Source: RUG14223 sp051881075
Lineage (GTDB): Bacteria; Bacillota; Clostridia; Oscillospirales; Acutalibacteraceae
DNA: 9,590 bases
Direction of reading: 5' to 3'
Assembly (NCBI GenBank): GCA_051881075.1
Contig: JBJEPE010000075.1
Coordinates: 1-9,590 of the forward strand
In this document: positions 1-6,135 of the stretch, piece after piece
Layout of the letters: each line of letters begins with the position of its first letter
Position numbering within the stretch: position 1 is the stretch's first letter
Notes under the pieces: model-generated
What the model was told of the DNA's origin: nothing
The model's input: only the letters and a program-made list of their open reading frames with translations
Databases searched by the model: none
Translations under genes and position numbers: made by a program

Positions 1-1100
1 ATGTTTCCCATTGTGTACTCCTGATGAGTATCATACATTTCAGATAGGCTTATCAGATTAAAATTACTGTGACAGATAACATCATCAAACTTAACTCCCT
101 CTTTTGCCAGATAATTCTCATTGATGTCTTGCTTATAGCTTTCTATTCTTGCGGCTGTTTCAGGATCCTCTTCAACAGATGAATCAATAGGTATAAGTCT
201 GTAATCGTTCACTGACAGCTTACCGTTTTTCATGGTAAAGCTTATCTTTCCCAAATACTTTAAATATTCACCGCCGGAAACCAGCACGGTATCGCCAACC
301 GTTACAGGCTTTTCATATATTGAATGAGAATGTGCGCTGATTATAAGGTCTATACCGTCAACGCTTTTTGCAAGGTTAATATCCTCTCCTCTTGCACCGT
401 TATCCTTTGTGCCTGAATGCGATAAGGCTACTATAACGTCACAACCCTCTTTTTTAAGGGAAGCAACCGTCTTTTTTGCGGCCTCAATATAATTAATCCA
501 GTTAATGTCATCCTGCATATACTCTATACAGTCAATACCGGCAAGTCCGAAAATTCCTACCTTATATCCCCCACACATTAAGGTAGTATATTCTTTAACA
601 CCGTAATCGTCCATTACGGATTTAAGCTCCTGCTGTTCTTTTGTAAGCTCACCTGAGAAATCTATATTCGATTGTACTATCTGAGGTAAAGCATCGCCGG
701 AATTCATTGCGGTACGCAGCATCTGAGTTAAACCCGATACGCCATAGTCAAACTCATGGTTACCGAGTGTAGTAACGGCACAGCCTGACAAACCTAGGTT
801 ACGAAGCTCATATGCGTCTGTAGTATATGCCGATTGATACAGCGTACCCATGGAAAAATCTCCGCCGTCAACGTATATGGTTTTATCATCCGTATATTGT
901 TTTAACAGCGTTTTTAACCGTGCCGCTCCGCCATGCTCTACCAGCTTACCGTTTTCAAATGTTGTAGTGGGATAAAGATAATCATGTGTATCATGAGTAA
1001 ATAAAATTGTAATTTCTTCATCGCTTACTGCCATTGCAGTCATTGGTATGCCGCAGAAAAGCAATGTAATAACGAGTAAAAAACATAAAAACCGTTTCAT
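1..1100 (-). CDS. Secreted 5'-nucleotidase / metallophosphatase, 3' end cut by window edge
   Basis: I translated 366 codons from an ATG at 1100 (AAGGAG seven bases upstream of the start on the minus strand) to the window edge without a stop. Residues 1-24 form a signal peptide (K-R, a hydrophobic core, then A-M-A before V25). There is no good lipobox, so the protein is probably exported and released. The calcineurin-like metallophosphatase motifs appear in order: THDTHD (35-40, metal ligands D37 and H39), DGGD (78-81), GNHEFD (113-118, with the catalytic His/Asp pair), LSHSG (226-230) and AHSHS (256-260). This is the UshA/YfkN family, which hydrolyses nucleotides or related phosphate esters outside the cytoplasm. 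Family members carry a C-terminal substrate-binding domain; residues 340-366 (ending HQEYTMGN) look like its beginning, and the rest lies outside. Divergence from pstS suggests a role in releasing phosphate. Exact substrate (nucleotide, cyclic nucleotide, UDP-sugar) is not determinable. Confidence 0.93.
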   Translation of the reverse strand, partial: MKRFLCFLLVITLLFCGIPMTAMAVSDEEITILFTHDTHDYLYPTTTFENGKLVEHGGAARLKTLLKQYTDDKTIYVDGGDFSMGTLYQSAYTTDAYELRNLGLSGCAVTTLGNHEFDYGVSGLTQMLRTAMNSGDALPQIVQSNIDFSGELTKEQQELKSVMDDYGVKEYTTLMCGGYKVGIFGLAGIDCIEYMQDDINWINYIEAAKKTVASLKKEGCDVIVALSHSGTKDNGARGEDINLAKSVDGIDLIISAHSHSIYEKPVTVGDTVLVSGGEYLKYLGKISFTMKNGKLSVNDYRLIPIDSSVEEDPETAARIESYKQDINENYLAKEGVKFDDVICHSNFNLISLSEMYDTHQEYTMGN

Positions 1101-1129
1101 AGCATATCTCCTTAAAACTGATTTTTAAT

Positions 1130-1158
1130 ATTATAGAACATTTTTTAATTAACGTCAA
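1130..1158 (-). promoter_or_regulatory. Sigma-A-type promoter for the metallophosphatase
   Basis: On the minus strand, TTGACG (1158-1153) and a perfect TATAAT (1135-1130) are separated by exactly 17 bases. This would start transcription near 1123 and leave a leader of about 22 bases containing AAGGAG. It needs no activator by appearance, and no TTTACA direct repeat faces this gene. The first hexamer of the pstS operator begins only 33 bases upstream of the -35. Confidence 0.72.
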
Positions 1159-1190
1159 GAATGATAATTTAACCATAGAGTATTACCATT

Positions 1191-1250
1191 TTTACATCAT
1201 TTTTACAATACCGAGATAACAAATTTGACTTAGCTGAGGTATTCTATAAC
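1191..1250 (+). promoter_or_regulatory. Pho box and activated promoter of pstSCAB-phoU
   Basis: Two perfect TTTACA hexamers lie at 1191-1196 and 1202-1207, an 11-base period. Weaker hexamers continue in phase: GAGATA at 1213-1218 and TTTGAC at 1224-1229. The -10 is TATAAC at 1245-1250, predicting a start near 1257. TTGACT at 1225-1230 is only 14 bases from the -10, too close for a normal -35. This fits an activator-dependent promoter in which the operator takes the place of the -35. Repeats of TTAACA-like hexamers at 11-base spacing are the known site of Bacillus PhoP, and E. coli PhoB uses the same period. Confidence 0.72.
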
Positions 1251-1281
1251 TGTACAAAAAAATAAGTACAATTTGATTTTT

Positions 1282-1287
1282 AAGGAG
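1282..1287 (+). promoter_or_regulatory. Ribosome binding site fixing the pstS start
   Basis: AAGGAG ends nine bases before the ATG at 1297. This favours that ATG over an in-frame TTG at 1273, which lies upstream of this site, has no ribosome site of its own and would put a charged stretch before the signal peptide. Confidence 0.8.
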
Positions 1288-1296
1288 AAATTAAAA

Positions 1297-2184
1297 ATGA
1301 AAAAATTTAAATCCGCAGTATGTATAGGTTTATCAATGCTTATAGCATCAGTATCATTGTCAGGTTGTAAATTACAAGGTGACGAAAGCTTTATAAGCTC
1401 AAACGAAATAGGCGTTATATCCCGTGAAAAAGGCTCAGGAACACGTGGCGCATTCATTGAGCTTTTCGGAATTGAAGAAAAAAACGAAAGCGGTGAAAAA
1501 ATAGACAATACCACCGAAAGATCAATAAATACCAATTCTACATCTGTAATGCTAACTACAGTAGCAGGTGACCTTTACTCTATAGGATATATTTCATTAG
1601 GAAGTCTTAACAGCACCGTAAAGGCAGTAGAGGTTGACGGCATCGCACCAAGCGTTGAAGCGATTAAAAACGATAGCTACAAGATATCCCGTCCGTTCAA
1701 TATTGTAACTAAGGGAGCTTTATCAGATACTGCACAGAATTTTGTAGACTTTATATTAAGTGCAGACGGTCAGGAAATAGTCAAGAACAACAGTTATATT
1801 CCTATATCAGACCTTCCTGCCTATACAAAAAAGGCTGTAAGCGGCAAAATAAGAGTAGAGGGCTCCAGCTCGGTCACACCGGTTATGGAAAAGCTCAAAG
1901 AAGCATATATTCAAATAAACCCTGATGTCACTATTGAAATTCAGCAAAACGATTCTTCTACAGGTATAACAAGTACCATTGACGGTAGCTGTGATATAGG
2001 TATGGCATCACGTGACCTTAAGGATTCAGAGATAAGCAAGGGTGTTACCTCTACTGTAATAGCAATGGACGGCATAGCCATTATCGTAAACAATAATTCA
2101 CCCGTTTCAAACCTTACAAGTCAGCAGATAAAGGATATATACACAGGCAAAATAACCACATGGTCTGAAATTATCGGTGAGTAA
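1297..2184 (+). CDS. pstS: PstS-type phosphate-binding lipoprotein with circularly permuted order
   Basis: A 295-residue phosphate-binding protein of the Pst ABC importer. Residues 1-24 are a lipoprotein signal (MKKFK, hydrophobic core, lipobox LSGC), so C24 should be lipidated and the protein held on the outer face of the membrane. The domain order is unusual. Residues 37-170 match the usual second half of PstS: SREKGSGTRGAF (42-53), GYISLGSL (97-104), SRPFN (131-135), DFILSADGQ (151-159). After a short linker, residues 184-295 match the usual first half: GSSSVTPVM (189-197), STG (221-223), IGMASR (234-239), MDGIAIIVN (257-265), IYTGKITTW (281-289). All recognisable phosphate-contact segments are present once each, so this reads as a circular permutation and not a broken gene. 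It is the first gene of pstSCAB-phoU under a Pho box. I recall similar ordering in other gut clostridial proteins but cannot confirm it here. Confidence 0.92.
   Translation: MKKFKSAVCIGLSMLIASVSLSGCKLQGDESFISSNEIGVISREKGSGTRGAFIELFGIEEKNESGEKIDNTTERSINTNSTSVMLTTVAGDLYSIGYISLGSLNSTVKAVEVDGIAPSVEAIKNDSYKISRPFNIVTKGALSDTAQNFVDFILSADGQEIVKNNSYIPISDLPAYTKKAVSGKIRVEGSSSVTPVMEKLKEAYIQINPDVTIEIQQNDSSTGITSTIDGSCDIGMASRDLKDSEISKGVTSTVIAMDGIAIIVNNNSPVSNLTSQQIKDIYTGKITTWSEIIGE
2176..2181 (+). promoter_or_regulatory. Ribosome site for pstC inside the last codons of pstS
   Basis: GGTGAG, matching the GGTGA part of the full Shine-Dalgarno complement, lies seven bases before the ATG at 2189. It overlaps the last Gly-Glu codons of pstS, linking translation of the two genes. 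An alternative GTG start at 2177 lies within this element and lacks a ribosome site of its own, so ATG 2189 is preferred. Confidence 0.55.
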
Positions 2185-2188
2185 ACAT

Positions 2189-3055
2189 ATGAAGAAAAGT
2201 ATAAAAAATACGAAAGAAAATATAATGCAAGTTATTTTTATAATAACTGCGTGCATCTCGATTATAGCGGTAATGCTTGTTTGCATATTTCTATTTGCCA
2301 ACGGCATACCGGCTATAGGTAAGATAGGTTTATTTAAATTTTTATTTGGTACACAGTGGAGACCTGAAAATAACATATACGGCATATTCCCAATGATTAT
2401 CGGAAGTATTTACGTTACAGCCGGAGCAATAATCGTAGGGGTTCCTATAGGCATACTTACCGCTGCATTTATGGCAAGGTTTTGCCCAAAACGTATTTAC
2501 GGAATACTTAAAGCAGGTATTAATTTGATGGCGGGCATCCCCTCCGTTGTTTACGGATTTTTCGGTTTAGTGGTACTTGTACCGTTTATCCGTAATAATT
2601 TCGGCGGTAGAGGACTTAGCGTTTTAACCTCTTCTTTGCTTTTGGGGATAATGATACTGCCTACTATAGTAAGTGTATCAGAGTCGTCCATAAGGTCTGT
2701 TCCGCAAAGCTACTATGAGGGAGCATTGGCGTTAGGTGCATCACATGAAAGAAGCGTATTCTTTATACTTCTTCCGTCAGCCAAAAGAGGCATACTTGCA
2801 GGAGTTATATTAGGTATAGGCAGGGCTATAGGAGAAACTATGGCGGTAATGATGGTAGCCGGAAATCAGGTTATTATCCCCAAAAAACTGACTGACGGCG
2901 TTATAACCATGACAACAAATATAGTAATGGAAATGGGTTATTCTACCGACCTGCACAGAGAGGCTCTTATTGCAACTGCCGTAGTTTTATTTGTATTTAT
3001 TCTTATCATCAACCTAACGTTTTCTGTTATCAAAAGGAGATCTGATAATACATGA
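2189..3055 (+). CDS. pstC: Phosphate ABC transporter permease PstC
   Basis: A 288-residue inner-membrane permease that forms the transport channel with PstA. There is a hydrophobic segment at about 14-38, then the periplasm-side WRPE(N)NIYGIFPMI segment typical of PstC, and further membrane helices at about 66-96, 112-134, 143-165, 203-225 and 259-281. The conserved AGIPSVVYGFFG (115-126) and the EAA coupling loop, EGALALGASHERSVFFILLPSA (177-198), are clear; the loop docks onto PstB. GRAIGET (211-217) follows, as usual in the family. The start is ATG 2189; a GTG at 2177 would add four residues and overlap pstS by eight bases. Its stop overlaps the pstA start (ATGA). Length is normal for Firmicute PstC. 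Confidence 0.96.
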   Translation: MKKSIKNTKENIMQVIFIITACISIIAVMLVCIFLFANGIPAIGKIGLFKFLFGTQWRPENNIYGIFPMIIGSIYVTAGAIIVGVPIGILTAAFMARFCPKRIYGILKAGINLMAGIPSVVYGFFGLVVLVPFIRNNFGGRGLSVLTSSLLLGIMILPTIVSVSESSIRSVPQSYYEGALALGASHERSVFFILLPSAKRGILAGVILGIGRAIGETMAVMMVAGNQVIIPKKLTDGVITMTTNIVMEMGYSTDLHREALIATAVVLFVFILIINLTFSVIKRRSDNT

Positions 3056-3918
3056 AACAAAAGCTTAAACAACGTATTTCGGCATATAAAAGAGATCCTG
3101 TTTCTTTATTCATATCGGTAATAGTAATCGTGGCCTCATTAATAACAACAGCTGCACTCGCTTTTATAGTTTTGTATATACTTATCAAAGGGATTCCACA
3201 CTTAACGCCGGCTTTATTTGAGTGGAATTATAACTCAGAAAACGTTTCTTTGATGCCGGCACTTATAAACACGGTATCAATTACATTCATATCACTTATC
3301 ATTGCAGTACCTATAGGTATAGGGTCTGCAATATACCTTAAAGAATACGCAAAAAAAGGAAGTAAGCTTGTAAGCATAGTCGGTATAACTACAGAAACCC
3401 TGTCGGGCATACCGTCTATCGTCTATGGCTTATTCGGTTCGCTGTTTTTTGTTAAAGCCTGCGGACTGGATTTATCGTTGCTTGCAGGTGCGCTTACACT
3501 CAGCATTATGATACTTCCGTTAATTATGCGTACTACGGAAGAGGCGCTTGCCGCCGTTCCTGACAGCTACCGTGAAGGAAGCTTCGGACTTGGTGCCGGA
3601 AAGCTCAGAACCGTATTCAAGGTTATACTGCCAAGTGCCGTGCCGGGAATTTTATCAGGTGTAATACTTGGCGTAGGACGTATAGTAGGTGAATCAGCCG
3701 CACTTATTTTTACGGCGGGTACAATGGCTGAGGTGGCAACAGGTGTATTAAGCTCAGGCAGAACCTTAGCAGTTCATATGTACACAATATCGGGAGAAGG
3801 ACTTTACATAGATCAAACCTACGCTACTGCCGTAGTCTTGCTTCTGGTAGTTATCATTATTAATAATTTGTCGGAGCATATAGGTAAAAAGCTTGGAGGT
3901 ATAAAAGCAAATGAATAA
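3052..3918 (+). CDS. pstA: Phosphate ABC transporter permease PstA
   Basis: A 288-residue partner permease of PstC. Membrane segments are visible at about 18-46, 70-97, 115-134, 143-160, 197-222 and 257-272. It shares SGIPSIVYGLFG (118-129) with PstC and has the EAA loop REGSFGLGAGKLRTVFKVIL (174-193) followed by PSAVPGILSG, then GRIVGES (209-215). The two permeases are clearly homologous, as expected. The start ATG overlaps the pstC stop by four bases, and AAGGAG at 3034-3039 inside pstC provides a ribosome site. It overlaps pstB by eight bases. A negative segment near 61-65 (NSENV) is where other PstA proteins carry a similar loop. Nothing is missing. Confidence 0.96.
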   Translation: MKQKLKQRISAYKRDPVSLFISVIVIVASLITTAALAFIVLYILIKGIPHLTPALFEWNYNSENVSLMPALINTVSITFISLIIAVPIGIGSAIYLKEYAKKGSKLVSIVGITTETLSGIPSIVYGLFGSLFFVKACGLDLSLLAGALTLSIMILPLIMRTTEEALAAVPDSYREGSFGLGAGKLRTVFKVILPSAVPGILSGVILGVGRIVGESAALIFTAGTMAEVATGVLSSGRTLAVHMYTISGEGLYIDQTYATAVVLLLVVIIINNLSEHIGKKLGGIKANE

Positions 3919-4660
3919 AATAGCAATTAAGGATTTGGACTTATACTACGGAAATTTTCAGGCACTTAAAAAGATAAATCTACAAATTCCGGATAAACAG
4001 ATAACTGCGTTTATCGGACCGTCCGGATGCGGTAAATCAACGCTGCTCAAAACACTTAACCGCATGAACGACCTTGTGGAAAATTGCCGTATCTCAGGTA
4101 ATGTAACGCTTGACGGAGAGGATATATACGGTGATATAGATATAAATCTTTTGCGTAAGCGTGTAGGAATGGTATTTCAAAAACCCAACCCCTTCCCTAT
4201 GAGCATATATGATAACATCGCCTTTGGTCCGCGAACTCACGGAATACGCTCTAAGGCAAAGCTGGATGATATCATAGAGCGTTCATTGCGTAATGCGTCT
4301 ATGTGGGACGAGGTTAAGGACAGACTTAAAAAGTCAGCATTAGGCTTATCGGGCGGTCAGCAGCAACGACTTTGCATTGCACGTGCTCTTGCGGTAGAGC
4401 CTGAGGTACTGCTCATGGATGAACCTACAAGCGCTCTTGACCCGATATCAACATCCCGAATTGAGGACCTTACGCTTAATCTTAAAGAGAAATATACCAT
4501 AGTAATCGTTACACATAATATGCAGCAAGCAGTTCGTATATCGGACAAGACTGCTTTTTTTCTACTTGGTGAAATGATTGAATTTGATGAAACAGAAAAG
4601 CTTTTTTCTATGCCGGGCGATAAGCGTACCGAGGACTACATAACAGGGAGGTTTGGTTAA
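3911..4660 (+). CDS. pstB: Phosphate ABC transporter ATPase PstB
   Basis: A 249-residue cytoplasmic ATPase that powers phosphate import through PstC-PstA. All nucleotide-binding motifs are present: Walker A GPSGCGKST (36-44), Q-loop Q90 in VFQKPNPFPMSIYDN, signature LSGGQ (146-150), Walker B VLLMDEPTSALDP (166-178) and H-loop H202 in VTHNMQQA. The KPNPFPMSI and NRMNDL segments are characteristic of PstB among ABC ATPases. The start ATG 3911 has TTGGAGGT ten bases upstream, inside pstA, and overlaps the pstA stop by eight bases. The stop shares one base with the phoU start (TAATG). Full length and intact; role as an energy coupler is certain by family. Confidence 0.98.
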   Translation: MNKIAIKDLDLYYGNFQALKKINLQIPDKQITAFIGPSGCGKSTLLKTLNRMNDLVENCRISGNVTLDGEDIYGDIDINLLRKRVGMVFQKPNPFPMSIYDNIAFGPRTHGIRSKAKLDDIIERSLRNASMWDEVKDRLKKSALGLSGGQQQRLCIARALAVEPEVLLMDEPTSALDPISTSRIEDLTLNLKEKYTIVIVTHNMQQAVRISDKTAFFLLGEMIEFDETEKLFSMPGDKRTEDYITGRFG

Positions 4661-5298
4661 TGCGCTCTAAATTTGACGAACAGCTTGAGCTTTTGCACCA
4701 TAATATGATAGCTATGGGCGGACTGTGTGAAAACGCTATAGCCATGTCGGCTCAGGCACTTACAAAAAATGATATAGTATTGGCCGGTAAGGTACCGGGA
4801 TTATCGGCGGATATAGATCAAAAGGAACGTGAGATCGAAGCAATGTGCATGAAGCTGCTACTACAACAGCAGCCTGTTGCAAAGGATCTGCGTATTATTT
4901 CATCTGCACTTAAAATGATAACCGATATGGAACGCATAGGCGATAATTCCGGAGATATAGCAGAAATAGTATCAATGGGTAATATAAACGGTGAACACGA
5001 TACACTTAACATACGTGATATGGCGCTTGCTACCATAAAAATGGTAACTGAAAGCATAGATGCCTTTGTAAAACGTGATACTGAGCTTGCAAGATCGGTC
5101 ATCAACTATGACGATGTGGTTGATAATTATTTTAATGAAATTAAAAAAAGCTTAATAGAACAGCTTAAATCACATGACTACAGCGGTGAAGCGACGCTGG
5201 ATCTTTTGATGATAGCAAAGTACTTTGAAAGAATAGGCGATCATGCAGTAAATATAGCCAAGTGGGTACTGCTCTCTATTACGGGCAAAAAAGAATAA
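4660..5298 (+). CDS. phoU: Phosphate signalling protein PhoU
   Basis: A 212-residue all-helical cytoplasmic protein made of two similar three-helix bundles. Each bundle carries the PhoU metal-binding motif: MERIGDNSGDIAE (90-102) and FERIGDHAVNIA (189-200). The N-terminal MRSKFDEQLELLHHNMIAMG is also typical. In characterised bacteria PhoU restrains the sensor kinase PhoR and Pst transport when phosphate is plentiful; I infer the same role here from its position as the last gene of the pst operon, directly before the kinase unit. Start ATG 4660 has AGGGAGGT seven bases upstream and overlaps the pstB stop by one base. I see no GC-rich terminator downstream. Confidence 0.97.
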   Translation: MRSKFDEQLELLHHNMIAMGGLCENAIAMSAQALTKNDIVLAGKVPGLSADIDQKEREIEAMCMKLLLQQQPVAKDLRIISSALKMITDMERIGDNSGDIAEIVSMGNINGEHDTLNIRDMALATIKMVTESIDAFVKRDTELARSVINYDDVVDNYFNEIKKSLIEQLKSHDYSGEATLDLLMIAKYFERIGDHAVNIAKWVLLSITGKKE

Positions 5299-5321
5299 TT
5301 ATAATAAAATGTATTTTATGG

Positions 5322-5350
5322 TGGAAAAATTTATAGTTTTGTGATACAAT
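5322..5350 (+). promoter_or_regulatory. Possible basal promoter upstream of the phoP Pho box
   Basis: TGGAAA (5322-5327) and an extended -10, TGATACAAT (5342-5350), are separated by 17 bases. A transcript would begin near 5357, just before the Pho box at 5364. It could give a basal level of the regulator independent of the activated promoter. The -35 is four of six to consensus, so this is tentative. Confidence 0.42.
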
Positions 5351-5363
5351 AAAAATTAATGAC

Positions 5364-5423
5364 TTTACATCGATTTTACATAAATATGATTTTAGATTTT
5401 ATCTAATACATATACAATATAAT
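5364..5423 (+). promoter_or_regulatory. Pho box and activated promoter of the phoP-phoR unit
   Basis: TTTACA lies at 5364-5369 and 5375-5380 (period 11). In-phase degenerate hexamers follow: ATGATT (5386-5391) and TTTTAT (5397-5402). A perfect TATAAT sits at 5418-5423, 15 bases after the fourth hexamer, the same geometry as upstream of pstS. No -35 is visible at the right distance. The core TTTACATCGATTTTACA differs from the pstS core at only two of 17 positions. This indicates autoregulation by the response regulator it precedes. Confidence 0.72.
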
Positions 5424-5460
5424 TATAGAAAGAAAAAAATAAAACAGAGGTGTAAAGTAT

Positions 5461-6135
5461 ATGATCTTTTGTGTTGAAGATGATAGCGGTATTCGTGACC
5501 TTATGATCTACACATTAAATTCTGCCGGCTTTGATGCAGAAGGATATAATGACGGTTATGAGCTTTTCATGGCTATCGGTAAAAAAATTCCTCAGCTTAT
5601 TCTGCTTGATATCATGCTGCCCGGGGAGGACGGAATATCTATACTAAAAAAAATTCGTTCAAATCCTGCTACGGCTGATATCCCTGTAATAATGGCAACC
5701 GCAAAGGGTACCGAATACGACAGAGTAATTGGACTGGATTGCGGTGCGGACGATTATCTTTCCAAGCCATTCGGTATGATGGAAATGATAAGCCGAGTTA
5801 AGGCTGTGCTTCGCCGTACAACTGCAAATACCAACCCGACAATATTAATTGTAGGTGAAATTAAATTGAATATGGGTGAGCATACCGTGCTTGTCTCAGG
5901 TAAACGTATAACCCTTACTCTTAAGGAATATGAGCTTTTGCAAAAATTTATGGAAAATCCGGGCTTGGTATTTACCAGAGAACAACTGCTTGCAACGGTA
6001 TGGGGTTCTGAGTTTATAGGCGAAACACGCACCGTAGACGTACACATAGGTACTCTTCGCACAAAGCTTGGAGCCTGCGGTGATTATATAGAAACCGTGC
6101 GCGGCGTAGGCTACAGAATGGAGGCTCATCTATGA
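5461..6135 (+). CDS. phoP: Response regulator, OmpR family, PhoP/PhoB type
   Basis: A 224-residue two-component regulator. Residues 1-118 are a receiver domain with the acidic pocket (E6, D7, D8), phosphoacceptor D50 in LLDIMLPGEDG, T80 and K102 (SKPF). Residues 127-222 are an OmpR-type winged helix with the recognition-helix and wing signature TRTVDVHIGTLRTKLG (189-204) and ETVRGVGYRM (211-220). Phosphorylated, it would bind tandem hexamers of 11-base period; three such sites occur in this window, one upstream of its own gene. Start ATG 5461 follows AGAGGTG (5446-5452). Its stop overlaps the kinase start (ATGA). Assignment to phosphate control rests on context, since the OmpR fold alone does not show the signal; phoB is an equally valid name. 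Confidence 0.88.
   Translation: MIFCVEDDSGIRDLMIYTLNSAGFDAEGYNDGYELFMAIGKKIPQLILLDIMLPGEDGISILKKIRSNPATADIPVIMATAKGTEYDRVIGLDCGADDYLSKPFGMMEMISRVKAVLRRTTANTNPTILIVGEIKLNMGEHTVLVSGKRITLTLKEYELLQKFMENPGLVFTREQLLATVWGSEFIGETRTVDVHIGTLRTKLGACGDYIETVRGVGYRMEAHL

Noticed and set aside
1225..1250. TTGACT and TATAAC as an ordinary pstS promoter
   Set aside because: The spacer is only 14 bases; the TTTGAC is better read as the fourth in-phase Pho hexamer.
1251..1270. TGTAC / GTACA inverted repeat near the pstS transcription start
   Set aside because: Arms are five bases, the predicted start falls inside it, and no similar repeat appears at the other two Pho promoters.
1273..1296. Upstream in-frame TTG start for pstS
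   Set aside because: The AAGGAG at 1282-1287 lies after it, and the eight added residues would precede and disrupt a good lipoprotein signal; ATG 1297 is preferred.
1297..2184. PstS as a chimaera, frameshifted or truncated gene
   Set aside because: The frame is open from the signal peptide to the stop, and every expected motif group occurs once. A truncation would lose motifs and a tandem repeat would duplicate them.
5304..5319. ATAAAAT-GT-ATTTTAT inverted repeat after phoU as a terminator
   Set aside because: The stem is AT only, the centre is two bases and no U tract follows; it is likely chance in an AT-rich spacer.
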